Notes under the pieces: model-generated
Databases searched by the model: none
Told to the model about the DNA's origin: nothing
What the model saw: the letters and a program-made list of their open reading frames with translations, nothing else
Source of the DNA: Eukaryota sp. TZLM1-RC
Lineage: Eukaryota; Metamonada: BaSk clade
Direction: 5' to 3'
NCBI GenBank assembly: GCA_040285825.1
Contig: JAUPSS010000003.1
Coordinates: forward strand, 2,170,001 to 2,234,000
DNA: 64,000 bases
Translations under genes and position numbers: made by a program
In this document: positions 31,266-41,616 of the stretch, piece after piece
Layout of the letters: each line of letters opens with the position of its first letter
Numbering within the stretch: position 1 is the stretch's first letter

Positions 31266-33486
31266 ATGGCCAGAATTCGTTATATTTCAGCTGAGTATTA
31301 TGGGCAAGAAATGGTGAAACCAAAAAGTGCATTTCCACAGGATTTTGAAAACTTTGTTTATGGTGAAGGAGATTATAGATTATCAACCACCTTTGAACAA
31401 CAAAAGTTGAACAAAACATTGAGTTATGTAGACCATTTGAGATATGGGCCTGAGTTTTTTCCACGATTTCCAACTGATGGATTCAGTAGACCACCTGAGT
31501 ATATGGCCCCAGTAATGTTTGCCAATTTTGAGAATAACTTGAAATTGAATTATGAAAAACATATTAATCGATTTATTAATGTTTACTTTGACAAACCAGA
31601 TGTGGAAAATGTGTTAGCAGAAATGCATAAGCTGGGTGGATACTCAACGCCATTGTTTACTATAATTTCACTATATAGATTTAGGCTTCGTCAATTCAAA
31701 AATTTGTTTTTAGTTGATGATAGAGATTGCTTGAGTTCTTTGTTTCATCATCCTGAAAATATTTCAGACCTTCTGAATGATGAATTTTTCGATTCATGTG
31801 AACAACATGATATTAGTAATAATGAACTTACAGACATCTTTGAAAGTCTTATGAGGCATTTACTTGTCAAATTGAGAATTTGGTCACTGACGAGAATTTA
31901 GTTGATAACATATTTCCAGGGTATATACACTTTTTTGCAGACGCTATTGAAAAAGATCATCAAATATTCCTAAAACCAGGAACTACAATTGTCCAATTTA
32001 TTTGCAGTAGAAACGAGAGAAAACCTTATCAAATTTCTCCTGTTTCAACCAATGTGGGCCCTGGATATTTTCCAATTGATACAAGAACAATATGGACAAT
32101 TCTTAGACAAACATTGATGGACGATTTGTTGCCTGATCAGAGATTAAAAATGGTCAATACACAAGCCCAAGTTCTTAGATTCAATCCACCTGGGCAATTT
32201 GACCTTTAATCTAATATTCTCCATTTAAACCAGCCAATGTTCAAACAAAAGAGCTATAAATTCAACAACATTATCCACACATATGGATTTAATATTGCAG
32301 TAGAATTTGTTCGTCAGGATTTACAAGGTCAGAAATGTAAGCCAAACAACAAGGCTAGTATTTCGGATTTATATATTTATGATGTTGATGTTGCTACTGT
32401 TCAAGGCAAACGAATTGTTGTTTGTGATCCTGGAAAACGTGATTTATTGTATTTTGGGAGTAAAAAGACTGATCAAGAATTAGCCATGGTACCTGAACAT
32501 GAAACTGAACAGCAAAGAAATAGTCAGGTGATGAATCAAGACAAGAAGTACAAATGGTTGAGAATGACTCAGATGTCCTGGTCTTTGAAAAGTAGGATGA
32601 ATGAAAAGCAAAAACGATGGGCGATAAGGTATACTGAGGTAGATTACGACAGGAACCAAATGATAGAGTCTAATCAAATGACAATTGATGATGCAAACAC
32701 CGAATTATCCGCGCGTTTGCTGCCAATTCAGCAACTTTTATAGATTTTTCCAACTTTGTGGTTGCCAAACTTCGGCAAGTTTTTTTGACAATTGACTTTT
32801 ACAGTATTGACTTGTGGAGCATTCATAAAATGCAAGCTTTTATTCACAAGCAAAAGACTGAAAGTTGGTTGTTAAAAAGCCTTGTTCAGCAGTTTGGCAA
32901 TCCAAAAGACACTTTAATACTAATGGGTGATTGTGGTAAAAAAGGTTTTAAAAATTTGAAACATCATAGACCTACTCGAGGCATTTAATAATTTGCCATT
33001 ATTAATAGATTACCGCGGTTTTTCAATCGAATTAAAGAAGCTTTAGCTAGACACCAAGCAAATCAAGATTTTGTAGAGGAAATCTTGGTTTAATGATAGT
33101 CGTCTTATTAGTTATGATTTAATTTAATCAAGTGTGCAAATTCAATAAATACGATAATAGGCATTGGATGGATTCAATTTCTGAAGAGAAATGGATTTGA
33201 AGTATTGATGATTAATGAAGCTTTCACTTCAGCAAAATGTCCTGTTTGTTTTGAAAAGGTTGCTACGTTTTTGAGAGTAACAAATCCTAGATTCTATAGA
33301 AGAGAAAGGACTCCTGTTACTACATGTAATGGTTTATTAGCTTGTAATAGCGAGAGTTGCAAAACCAGTAACCAAGGCTCAACAAAGCTTTTCAATAGAA
33401 ATAAGCTGGCTTGTCTGAATATGTTTGCAATTGCTGAAGCTAGAATGAGTGGTAATGAAAGACCTCAGTATCTGTGTAGTGGATAG
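31266..33486 (+). pseudogene. Fanzor (eukaryotic TnpB-like RNA-guided nuclease), disrupted
   Basis: Fanzor proteins are transposon-encoded relatives of bacterial TnpB and cut DNA with a RuvC-like domain guided by an RNA. The first ATG is at 31266. Visible blocks: an N-terminal ENNLKLNYEKHINRFINV segment; NQPMFKQ...KFNNIIHTYGF; RuvC-I IVVCDPGKRDLLYF (Asp codon at 32426-32428); MGDCGKKG...HHRPTRG leading to RuvC-II with Glu in MINEAFTSAKCPVC; a zinc-finger pair CPVC and CNGLLACNSESC; and RuvC-III NRNKLACLNM. The RuvC-III Asp expected after NR is Asn. Other lesions: a frameshift near 31855-31880, a TAA at 32207-32209, a frameshift near 32715 and a LINE insertion at 32986-33158. The call rests on the full set of motifs; a search against Fanzor families would confirm it. 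Confidence 0.82.
32986..33158 (+). mobile_element. Family A 3'-tail insertion inside the Fanzor gene
   Basis: 173 bp, nearly identical to the 3' end of family A at 52698-52861. It is flanked by AGGCATT (32979-32985 and 33159-33165). Removing it joins PTRGI to GWIQFLKRNGF in frame, which restores the Fanzor sequence. Confidence 0.9.
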
Positions 33487-33502
33487 TTTTTGTAATTATT
33501 CC

Positions 33503-33539
33503 ACACGAAAATTGATCGTGTATTTATGGGAATTTCCCA
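33503..33539. other. Hairpin and perfect palindrome just 3' of the Fanzor frame
   Basis: ACACGA/TCGTGT arms (33503-33508 and 33516-33521) are followed by the perfect 13-bp palindrome TGGGAATTTCCCA (33527-33539). In TnpB/Fanzor elements the guide RNA is made from the 3' end of the gene, so structure here is worth noting. A simple transcript-end structure is equally possible. Confidence 0.4.
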
Positions 33540-33623
33540 CAAAACAATTCAGAACTACAGGATGTATTAAAGTTGTAACATTCAATCATCTACACAATAC
33601 AAAATTTTCAATTACATAATACA

Positions 33624-36291
33624 ATGCAACATCAGATCGTTTCCGATTTTCTACCTGCTGGGCTACACTACCTCTTGACCGATATTAATGTACCATCAGA
33701 GACAACTTCTCTCTTCTTGAATATTGCTCGAGGTTATCGCGATCACACAACACCTTCAGTGCAAGAAATTCTTCAAAATTGGCGTGATCAATGCTTCCGA
33801 ATGGCCAAACAACAAGACCCAACGAATCCTTTTCCTTCTCCAATCATCCAATCAGATCGATACTACGACTACAAGGGATCTGGTATATCTTGTGATGTTT
33901 ACTCAGCGTGGGTGCCTGATAATCGAACAAAGCGACTTATAGGTTGGGTGATCCAAACTTCTGGAAATCCTTATCCACAGATTTTCTTTTTCAACAATAA
34001 CACTGTCCTGTCGCCAGATATTCTTAGATTTGGTCATACAGACAAGAAGAATGAACCTTACCTCGCAGGACATTTTGGTGATGGTCTCAAAGCTGAGATC
34101 AACAGATTGCTGAATTCTGAAGCCGTTGTCAAGTATGATTTACTGTAACATTACTAATTGCAGAGTATCAACAGGTCCATCTACTTGGACATTCCGATAT
34201 GATGAAAAGCAATCTTTATACTGTGACATTAAAACATACATTACATCTTCTTCACCTGCAGAAGGTACGCTATTCCACGTTTCAAACATCAGAGATAAGA
34301 GCATTCATCTTGATCCCAGTAGATACCTATTTCTACAATCCAATGAAGATATTGGAGCTCATGTTCATATTCTAGATCAAGGAAGAATGTTTCGAATATT
34401 GTTGGAAAAGCGTTTTTGGCAGAAGATATTTTTTCATGGGATATACGTCACCGACTTTACCTCTGGTTTGTTCGAATTCGGCTTAGACTATAGTGGAGTC
34501 CTTTCGAGAAGCTTGGGAATTGGAGTTGAACGCAGCTACGTCAACAACAACACTTTATTGGAAAAGTTTCTTGAAGCTTGTGGTTCTTTGCAAACAAAAC
34601 AAAACCTTCAATTCCCCATTGAGTTATTGAATGAACTCAGGAGGCGTATCTTCAAATCACTGGAAAGCATGTCTTATTTTCCTTTCTTCAGGAGATTGTC
34701 AAACAAGAGATTATTGGGAGAGTTTCTCTATGAAGGTTTCTTATTGAACAGATGTGTAGATGAACCTGCAAAACATGAAGCAATGAAGCTGAAAACACCA
34801 TCTGATGGTTTTCCCAGAACGAAATACATACCAATGAGCCGTTCTGAAATTGAAGAGTGCAAGTCGGAATTAAATCTGTTTGGATGTGGTTGTACTGAGA
34901 TTCGTGATCAGCAGCTGCTGGATCTTCTTAGGCTCTCTTCCAAATGTCCTGTACTTGACACTATCAGACTTCAATTTGCCCAAGATTTTATGTCCTTACC
35001 AGAAATACTACCAGGGGACAGTAACGATCTTCCTTATCCAAACGAAATAATTCAAAGGGTTCAAACTGGTCGCTTTCCCACTCCTGAAGATGATCTTCTT
35101 GCTAGGCAGCTTCGGAACTTGATGGTACAACTCATTGAAGATGACAAAGTGCTTCCCTTTTGGTCAATTAGATTCAAACAATTCCTTCACGGAATGACAC
35201 CCAAACCAATAACTCCACTAAAACTTTCTAACCTGGTTTACTACGTGGTGGATCTGAACCAGTTCTCCCAAGAAAATTCTCATCGTATTAGCAAAAAGAA
35301 TGATCCTTCATTTGAATGCAGAAATCAAAACTGTTCATGCATTCATTTGTTTTTCTTGGAAGAAATTCTTCGTGCTGTTGATAGCGTTTTTCCCAGCATT
35401 ACACGCAAAGAATTAGTCAATAAGAAATTGCAAAGATTGTTACTCTCCCAAATCAGTACCTTGCCAACTCAAAAAAATATCCCTGATCATATTCCTGATT
35501 CTTTTGAAGTTCCTGAACATTCACCAACTCCAATTCAATCAAGTAGTAATTCGGTTCAGAATCCGGTACAGAAACCTTTAAGTGCAGTCAATGAACCATC
35601 TTTACCCAACCCATCTAGTGGTTCATCAAAAGGTCCACCAAGAGCTCCATCAAATGATAGCGATGATGGACCCTATTTAGAAAATGTTGTGGAACAAGCC
35701 TCCAACTGTGTTGAGGCAACAGGTAAATCTTCTACTGCTGATTCAGAAGTTCATCGTATTTTTCATGAAGCCAGAGTAGCACAGCAGGTTGCTTCCGTTG
35801 AATTTACAGAGGAGAAAGACGAAATGAATCTTGTCAAGAACGACCAATGTTGTTTGCTATTGAAACAGCTTGGCATGAATGTCACAGTATATTGTAACCC
35901 AAGGTTTGCTGATGTTTTTACCTCAAATCGAATGACTAGAGTCATGATGGACCTTGCTTGTGTGGTCTCTGTTATGTGGGGATGTTTTTATAACGACTCT
36001 AACACCAAATGTAATATTTTTTATGATGAATCTCGAACTATTGCTTTCAATAGGGCAGGACAACTCTTCTTTAATGTGTTTTTTCATTCAAAAATAGTAG
36101 ATTTAAATCTTGATCATGTACTGAGTCATTGGTTTGTGGTTTTTTGTCATGAGTTAGCCCATAATAAGATTTCAAATCATGGGAAGGAATTTGGGGCAGT
36201 AGTTGAACACATTACGATGACTTTTCTTCCTGTTTACACTCAAAAGATTGAAGAAATGAAAATGCTGCTATTGGCTCATCGTGATGGTTGA
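33624..36291 (+). CDS. Large protein with C-terminal HExxH metalloprotease-like motif
   Basis: Two exons (33624-34132 and 34164-36291) give 878 residues. The C-terminus has HELAHNKISNHGKEF at residues 832-846, that is HExxHN-x4-H-x3-F, the zinc-binding pattern of WLM/SprT-type metalloproteases. Upstream are a GIYVTDF block, a CGC-containing region (about 410), a Cys-rich patch FECRNQNCSCIHLFF (about 565) and a Ser/Pro-rich disordered linker (about 620-690). The arrangement recalls the C-terminal half of large sacsin-like ATPase proteins of fungi and protists that end in a similar HELAHN motif, but I see no Hsp90-like ATPase domain here. The ATG at 33624 is only about 140 bp from the Fanzor frame, so the 5' part of a longer gene may have been lost. 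Activity and partners are unknown. The stop is TGA. Confidence 0.78.
34133..34163 (+). other. Intron, 31 nt
   Basis: GTATGA...TTGCAG with an ACTAAT branch-point-like motif 11 nt before the acceptor. Removal fuses two long open frames (AA+A codon) without losing a residue; retention gives a TAA at 34146-34148. Confidence 0.88.
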
Positions 36292-37327
36292 AATTGGCTT
36301 GTTACAATCGAGGGAATTCTTGGGAATTACAGTTGTCATCGTTCACCTGAAAACTTTTGTATATTTGTAAATAAAGATGTATGCACTATTATTTCCTTAA
36401 TCAGACAGGCCAAACACATAAAATGTGAAAATTCCCCTTTTAAAAAACCTTATCATTAAATTAAGAAATTATTATGGTTATGCCTGTTATCAGGCCAAAT
36501 GAAACAGTGCACTGAGAACATGTACTATCATCCAAGGAAACCAAAGATTCGTGGAATTTGTGCAATCAAACATGAAAAGGAACTGATTCGTGCGTCGTAC
36601 AAAAAATAAGCAAAATACACAGTATTTGTTTCATTTTTCTAGCGCTCTAGGTGGTATTTCCTGACCAACGTCGATGGTCACTGAACTATTTACTTTTTAC
36701 AAGTTCAGTAATTTTATGTCATTAGGAATGCTATTTGCAAAATTATTCTTTCCACCAAAAATTTTCACAAAAAAATTGAAGACCCAGTGAAATTAACCAG
36801 AGAAAAAGTGATGAAAAGATGATCTGTTTTATATTCCAGTTATATATAAAGACACCAAGCTTTGTGGTCAATTTTGTCCAACATTAACATCTCAAAAGAA
36901 ATTAAAGTTTTTTGATTAGATTAATTAAAAAAATTAAAAATTATATGTATATAGAGCGATCATCACTCACCAAAACAGTTTAGACCTCTCTTGAAATAAT
37001 GACCTTGGATAGTACATTGAAATAAATAAGATTTCAATTGTGGCAAGTTTCAGTGTCACTGTCATCAGAGATTGTTTCTCATGAGAAACAAATGACCTGT
37101 GTAGTACTTGGGATATCTTCAGAGAGTGGCTTGTTGCAAAAAGAGAATTTACCTTTGATGTTGTTTCCCGAGAGGCAGAAGTACAATCGACCCTGTTAAA
37201 CTTTTCTATTGTTTTGGAAGATGCTAAAAAATGAATTGGCAGATTTATGTCCATATCGAGCACAACAGATGGCGTCAGGACAAATAATCTATGATTTCAT
37301 GTTTTGGTTGCATTGTGACTATACCAT
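36292..37327. other. Intergenic, nothing supported
   Basis: Poly(A)-signal-like AATAAA at about 36370. A reverse-strand frame at 36967-37263 has no ATG at its edge and no family motif. A CGTCGATGGTCACTGA segment near 36668 weakly resembles part of repeat R. Confidence 0.4.
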
Positions 37328-38815
37328 AGGGTCATAAACCACTTGATCTTTTCATTAATGACGTCAATGTCCCCTTCATCAATTGTGATCAGTCGGTTTT
37401 CGTTTTTTGGGTTGTTATCTCGGAAATATTGATGATGTCAAAAGCAAACTTCCGATTCTGTTGATCCAATTTGGAAATGAATGAGAATCAATAGAAAATT
37501 TAAATATTGAAAAACATTTGAAATTCTTTTTCCTAAAAATTTGTTATTCTGAAAAATTTACTCATATTTTGAAATCATCATCACCATCAATTCCTTTGAA
37601 ATTTTGTCTATTTTTTTATGAACAAAAAACCAATTTTTGAGCAAAATTATTGGAAATTGATGTATCTCGAAGCCAAATGTTGTTTGGTACAGTTTTTGGT
37701 GGTGTTAATTTTCATAAATCAAGCTATCTTTGTAAAACTGCCTTTATTGGAGGCGGAAAAATTTGATTTTTAAATTTGTGAATCGCTTTCCAGAAAAGTT
37801 GATCTCATTGAAAACTCCGGCAGCTCTTATCTTACTTCTTTACAACAGGAAATTGAAACTCTTTCACCAAATATTTGGTCTAAATGTTTTCCCTCTGATA
37901 TTGTGGAACTTCCTTCCAGAAGCTTGCTCTCATTACCACTGACTTTTGCAAAATTGCAGAAAAAAATCTTAAAAACTTCTTAATCTTAGAAAACTTGGAT
38001 TATATTGTACGTCTAAGCTTGGCTAAGGAAAAAATCCCGTAGTTTTTTGAAAACTTTTTGATTGATCTTGAAGACAGTTGCTCAAGTTGCCTAATCTCCC
38101 AAATTCCCGACATTTATGGCCTTTTACTTAATGATCACCAATGGACCACTGCAGTGAGAATGAGATGTTTCTTATGGCCATGTTCGTTACCCAATGATTT
38201 ATTTTGTCGCTGCAAGAGTGTGGTTACACTTTCCCATTTTTCAAACTGCAAATATTTTATAACTTATCGCTCAATTGTTCATGACTCTGTTCGTGATCAA
38301 TTATATGTCATGTGCAAAATTTTCAATATAGAGGCATTTATTGAATCTTTAGTTCGTAAGCTATGTCCAGATCAAACTGATGATTCTTTTGGTAAAAGAA
38401 GGGCTGATTTAGAAGCTCCAGGGATCGATGGTGTTCTCAATGTTGTGCATGTTGTCACAGTACATGTCTGCAAAAATTCTGCTGCTCGTTTGGTGTATTC
38501 CGCTGATTCTCCGCTATTTGACGCCGAAAAAAAGAAAATAAAAAATATGAAGAACCATTGGCACAATTAGATAGAGTCGAACATGTGAAATATCAATTTG
38601 TACCGTTTGCAATTTCTCTTTTTGCACAATATTGGACCTTCAGGATTACACCTTTTTGAAAACTTTAAAAAAGTTGTATTGGATATGTCTGGTAAAACAA
38701 TGAACTCCACTTCCTTGTTAAGTAGAATTGTTTTTTGCATTTTCAAGTCTACTTTATCAAAGCTCAAAATATTAAATAAATTATTATGTTTTGATTGGAT
38801 GGTCTGGTAAATGAA
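37328..38815 (+). mobile_element. Non-LTR retrotransposon family C, 5'-truncated copy
   Basis: Aligns with the family C copy at 49300-54093. It begins near NDVNVPFINCDQ, continues with NLEMNENQ..NLNIEKHLKFFF-like sequence, KILETS, then an open stretch (38058-38570) with CSSCLISQ, CRCKSVVTLSHFSNCKYFITYRS (CCHC finger) and RADLEAPGIDGVLN (endonuclease signature). The tail after 38570 is frameshifted. The two copies are roughly 85-90% alike by eye. Confidence 0.85.
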
Positions 38816-38998
38816 TGTTAAATGAGAATGAATCTGATTACTAATGCTTCCCAACAAAAGGTGAAAGCTATGTGCTTGAAAGTAATTGTGCCCAATTAAA
38901 TGATGAAATTTTCCAGAAGATACATTAATCAATAAAAAAAGCTTAAAATACATTGCGTTTATTCAACACTTAATTAATTCTTTAATTTCTTCTTTTTA

Positions 38999-41082
38999 TT
39001 AATTAATTTTTTTCTCTTTTACAGTTCTTTGCGCTCTGAAAAACGTCACGCTTTCAGGATCTTTAATCAAATTATTTTGATCTTCAGTAACCTCAGCAAT
39101 TTCCTTTGAATCCATTAACTCTCCAGCCATCGCTATTGAAGGAACATTATGGGTACTTGAATACCAATTCTCAAAATCATGAATTAACTTTGCTCTCACT
39201 GCATCAATATTAGTTTCTAAAGAAGAAATTTCAATTTTGGCAGTTTTGAATAGTTCAAAAATGTTCTTGTATTTGAGCTTCAACGCTTCAAACTGATTGA
39301 CCTCTTCGGAAACTGAACCAGGTTCTGAATTGTCCAGAACTGATTTTAATTCATCTAATTGAGATTTAATTGAATTAATTTCTTGACCAATTACTTTAGC
39401 TTCTGTCTTTTTCTTTTTTAAATCATTTTTTAATTGAATTAATTTTGATTGCAATTCTGACCCATCTTGCTTTTTGAAAATCTCAAATGCTTCATTCTTG
39501 GGTACTTGACCTTCTACTGCTCTGAGTGAAACAACGGTCGAAATTGATGGAGTTTTAACCCGCTGACGTGACTGTTCCATTGACTTCAACGGACTATCAC
39601 GTGAGAATGATTGGGGAGGTAATTCTCTACCTAAACTAAAATTAAGGGAATTTTCTTCATCTCCTACTGTTTCACCAGGTTCTTCACTGGTCACATGATT
39701 GGTGACGTCATCACGGTCAAAATTAACTGGTTGATGAATAGACCTTTCAAGATTTTTCAATTTTTGATCTTTTTGCAGAATTAGTTTTTTAAAATGCTGC
39801 ATTATCAAATACATCTGCGTAACAGATTTAATTTCAATTTCGTCCAAGTCGTTAGTGATGTATAACTCAACATCTTCTTCTACTTTTTGCTTAAATTCTT
39901 CTGTTGGTTCAGCAAAGCTGGTTCTATTATTAAGTGAGTCATACATCGCCAATTCTTGTTTGAGGAGCTTGACTTCGTTTTCTAACTGCTTGATTCTCGC
40001 TTGGGGGTCAATGTAACTATTTTTAGAAACAGTCGTTTTTAACCGTCGAACACGTGATGCAAATCTTAAAGTACTGACAGTTTCCTCTAAATTTGCCAAC
40101 TCCCCACTAATAGTAGCAATCATTGTGGTATTACAATTAACAAGTGAATCTTTCAATAACAAACCGAGCTTTGATTGCCGAAAAGGAACATGGCTTCTTT
40201 TCTTATCCAAAGCTACTATAACTTGTTCAAGAAAGGATAAAGATTTATTAATAAACTTGGCCTCGTCAAGGGTGCTCCCGCTTGCATTGGTTTTCTTAAC
40301 TCTTTCACTACCAGCCAAGTCCACTAAATGAAGCTTCGAAAATGTTACTATTTCTGGACTTTCAAATTTAGTTCTAGATTCAACAAAAATGGAGAAAATA
40401 GCATGAGATCTTGAAGAACATTGGTTAAGAACATGTGAAGCAACACTTCTATTGGCTTCTCCTTCAAATAAATAGGAAAGTGCCTTCTCTTCTGTATCAG
40501 CTATTAATAACCTTTGCCCAGAGACTGATATATTACCGTCTTGAGACTCTTGGATGGAGAGCTGAGGTGCATTGTAGTCGTTGACATCACGTAACAGATC
40601 AGTGAGCGAATCGTTATAGATTTCAAGAAATCCTATTTTGATCGTAAAATCAAGCTCTGGTTGGTTGTCAATAGCAATAAACAAATCAGAAAGTACCCTT
40701 GGAATGATTCCCCTTGCTTGGAAATTGGAAGTTTCACCAACAATGGAGTAAGTTTTACCACTACCTGTTTGACTAAGATAAGGTGAAAAGATAGTACATA
40801 CCCGTAGGCAAAGACCGTACCATTGTAACCATTGATGAGAGGGTGGACAAGAGCAGAAGCCGCAGATTGATAGACTTCTTCTTGAGAGGCGTTGTGGAGA
40901 ATGCCGTCAAAAGTAAAGTCAAATGATTGTTTTTGGTTTTGAGGACCGTAGCTTACCTCAGCAGGAATTCTGGTGGTTATGGAAGAACGATCATTGATGA
41001 CAAGATTGTCATGTGCAAAGGATGGGGTAGGACGAACACGAACAAGGACCTTGATTGCCTCCTTTGAAGGTTTCTCTGTCAT
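38999..41082 (-). CDS. KIF9: Kinesin-9 family motor (KIF9 type)
   Basis: Microtubule motor of the axoneme; kinesin-9 proteins act in cilia and flagella, where KIF9 associates with the central pair. Two exons on the reverse strand (41082-40802 and 40772-38999) give 684 residues. The motor domain starts at once (EAIKVLVRVRPTPSFAHDN) and contains the P-loop GQTGSGKT (94-101, built across the intron), switch I NQCSSRSHAIF, switch II LVDLAGSERV, then FINKSLSFLEQVIVAL and HVPFRQSKL. The segment ELAMYDSLNNRTSF and the C-terminal FEIFKK region with coiled coils are hallmarks of KIF9, which separates it from KIF6. The start chosen is the first in-frame ATG; the frame is open 81 nt further without one. 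Ends with TAA. Confidence 0.93.
40773..40801 (-). other. Intron in the kinesin-9 gene, 29 nt
   Basis: GTATGT...TCTTAG on the reverse strand. It lies inside the P-loop codons (AYG|QTGSGKT); removal is needed to make the nucleotide-binding motif. Confidence 0.93.
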
Positions 41083-41616
41083 TGGAATATGTAAAAAGCG
41101 GTTGATGTGGGGTTCAATGTCAGGAAATGCATTCAAATTCCATTTCTGGATTTTACCATCCAAACAGGCTCATACTTACATTGGCAGGTTCGGCGGCAGC
41201 TCAGCAACAGTGTTTAATAGTTTTAGTCTTAATTATTATCAATAAACTAAACAAACATTGTGTTCCATTTTCCATAAAATTGTTCTTCAGAATTTGTTCT
41301 TAAACAGTTCCATGACATATGTGAGGATAAAGTTTATTGCAGAAACAATTGAATTGTTGAAATCATCAATGTACCTGAAACAAGATAATCTAATAATGGA
41401 AGGTTTGCGCCAAGATATTCAGCAACCAAAGAGCAGGAATTGTCCGGTGGAAGGAAAATGGTATTCGATCCTAATGTGATTAGAACATAGATCATCTTTA
41501 TCTGAAATTCACAACTAAAGTAATAAACACATATTGATAATAATTGAATATCAATCAAATAATGTATTTGCTTTATATCAGCATATTAGTAAACAAAACT
41601 AGTCACCCCAATTCTC
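41083..41616. other. Region upstream of kinesin-9
   Basis: Contains the kinesin promoter and 5' leader. A 73-codon plus-strand frame (41258-41479) has no recognised motif and is probably not a gene. Confidence 0.4.

Noticed and set aside
36967-37263. A 98-codon reverse-strand gene
   Set aside because: No ATG at the predicted start, no family motif and no conservation signal.
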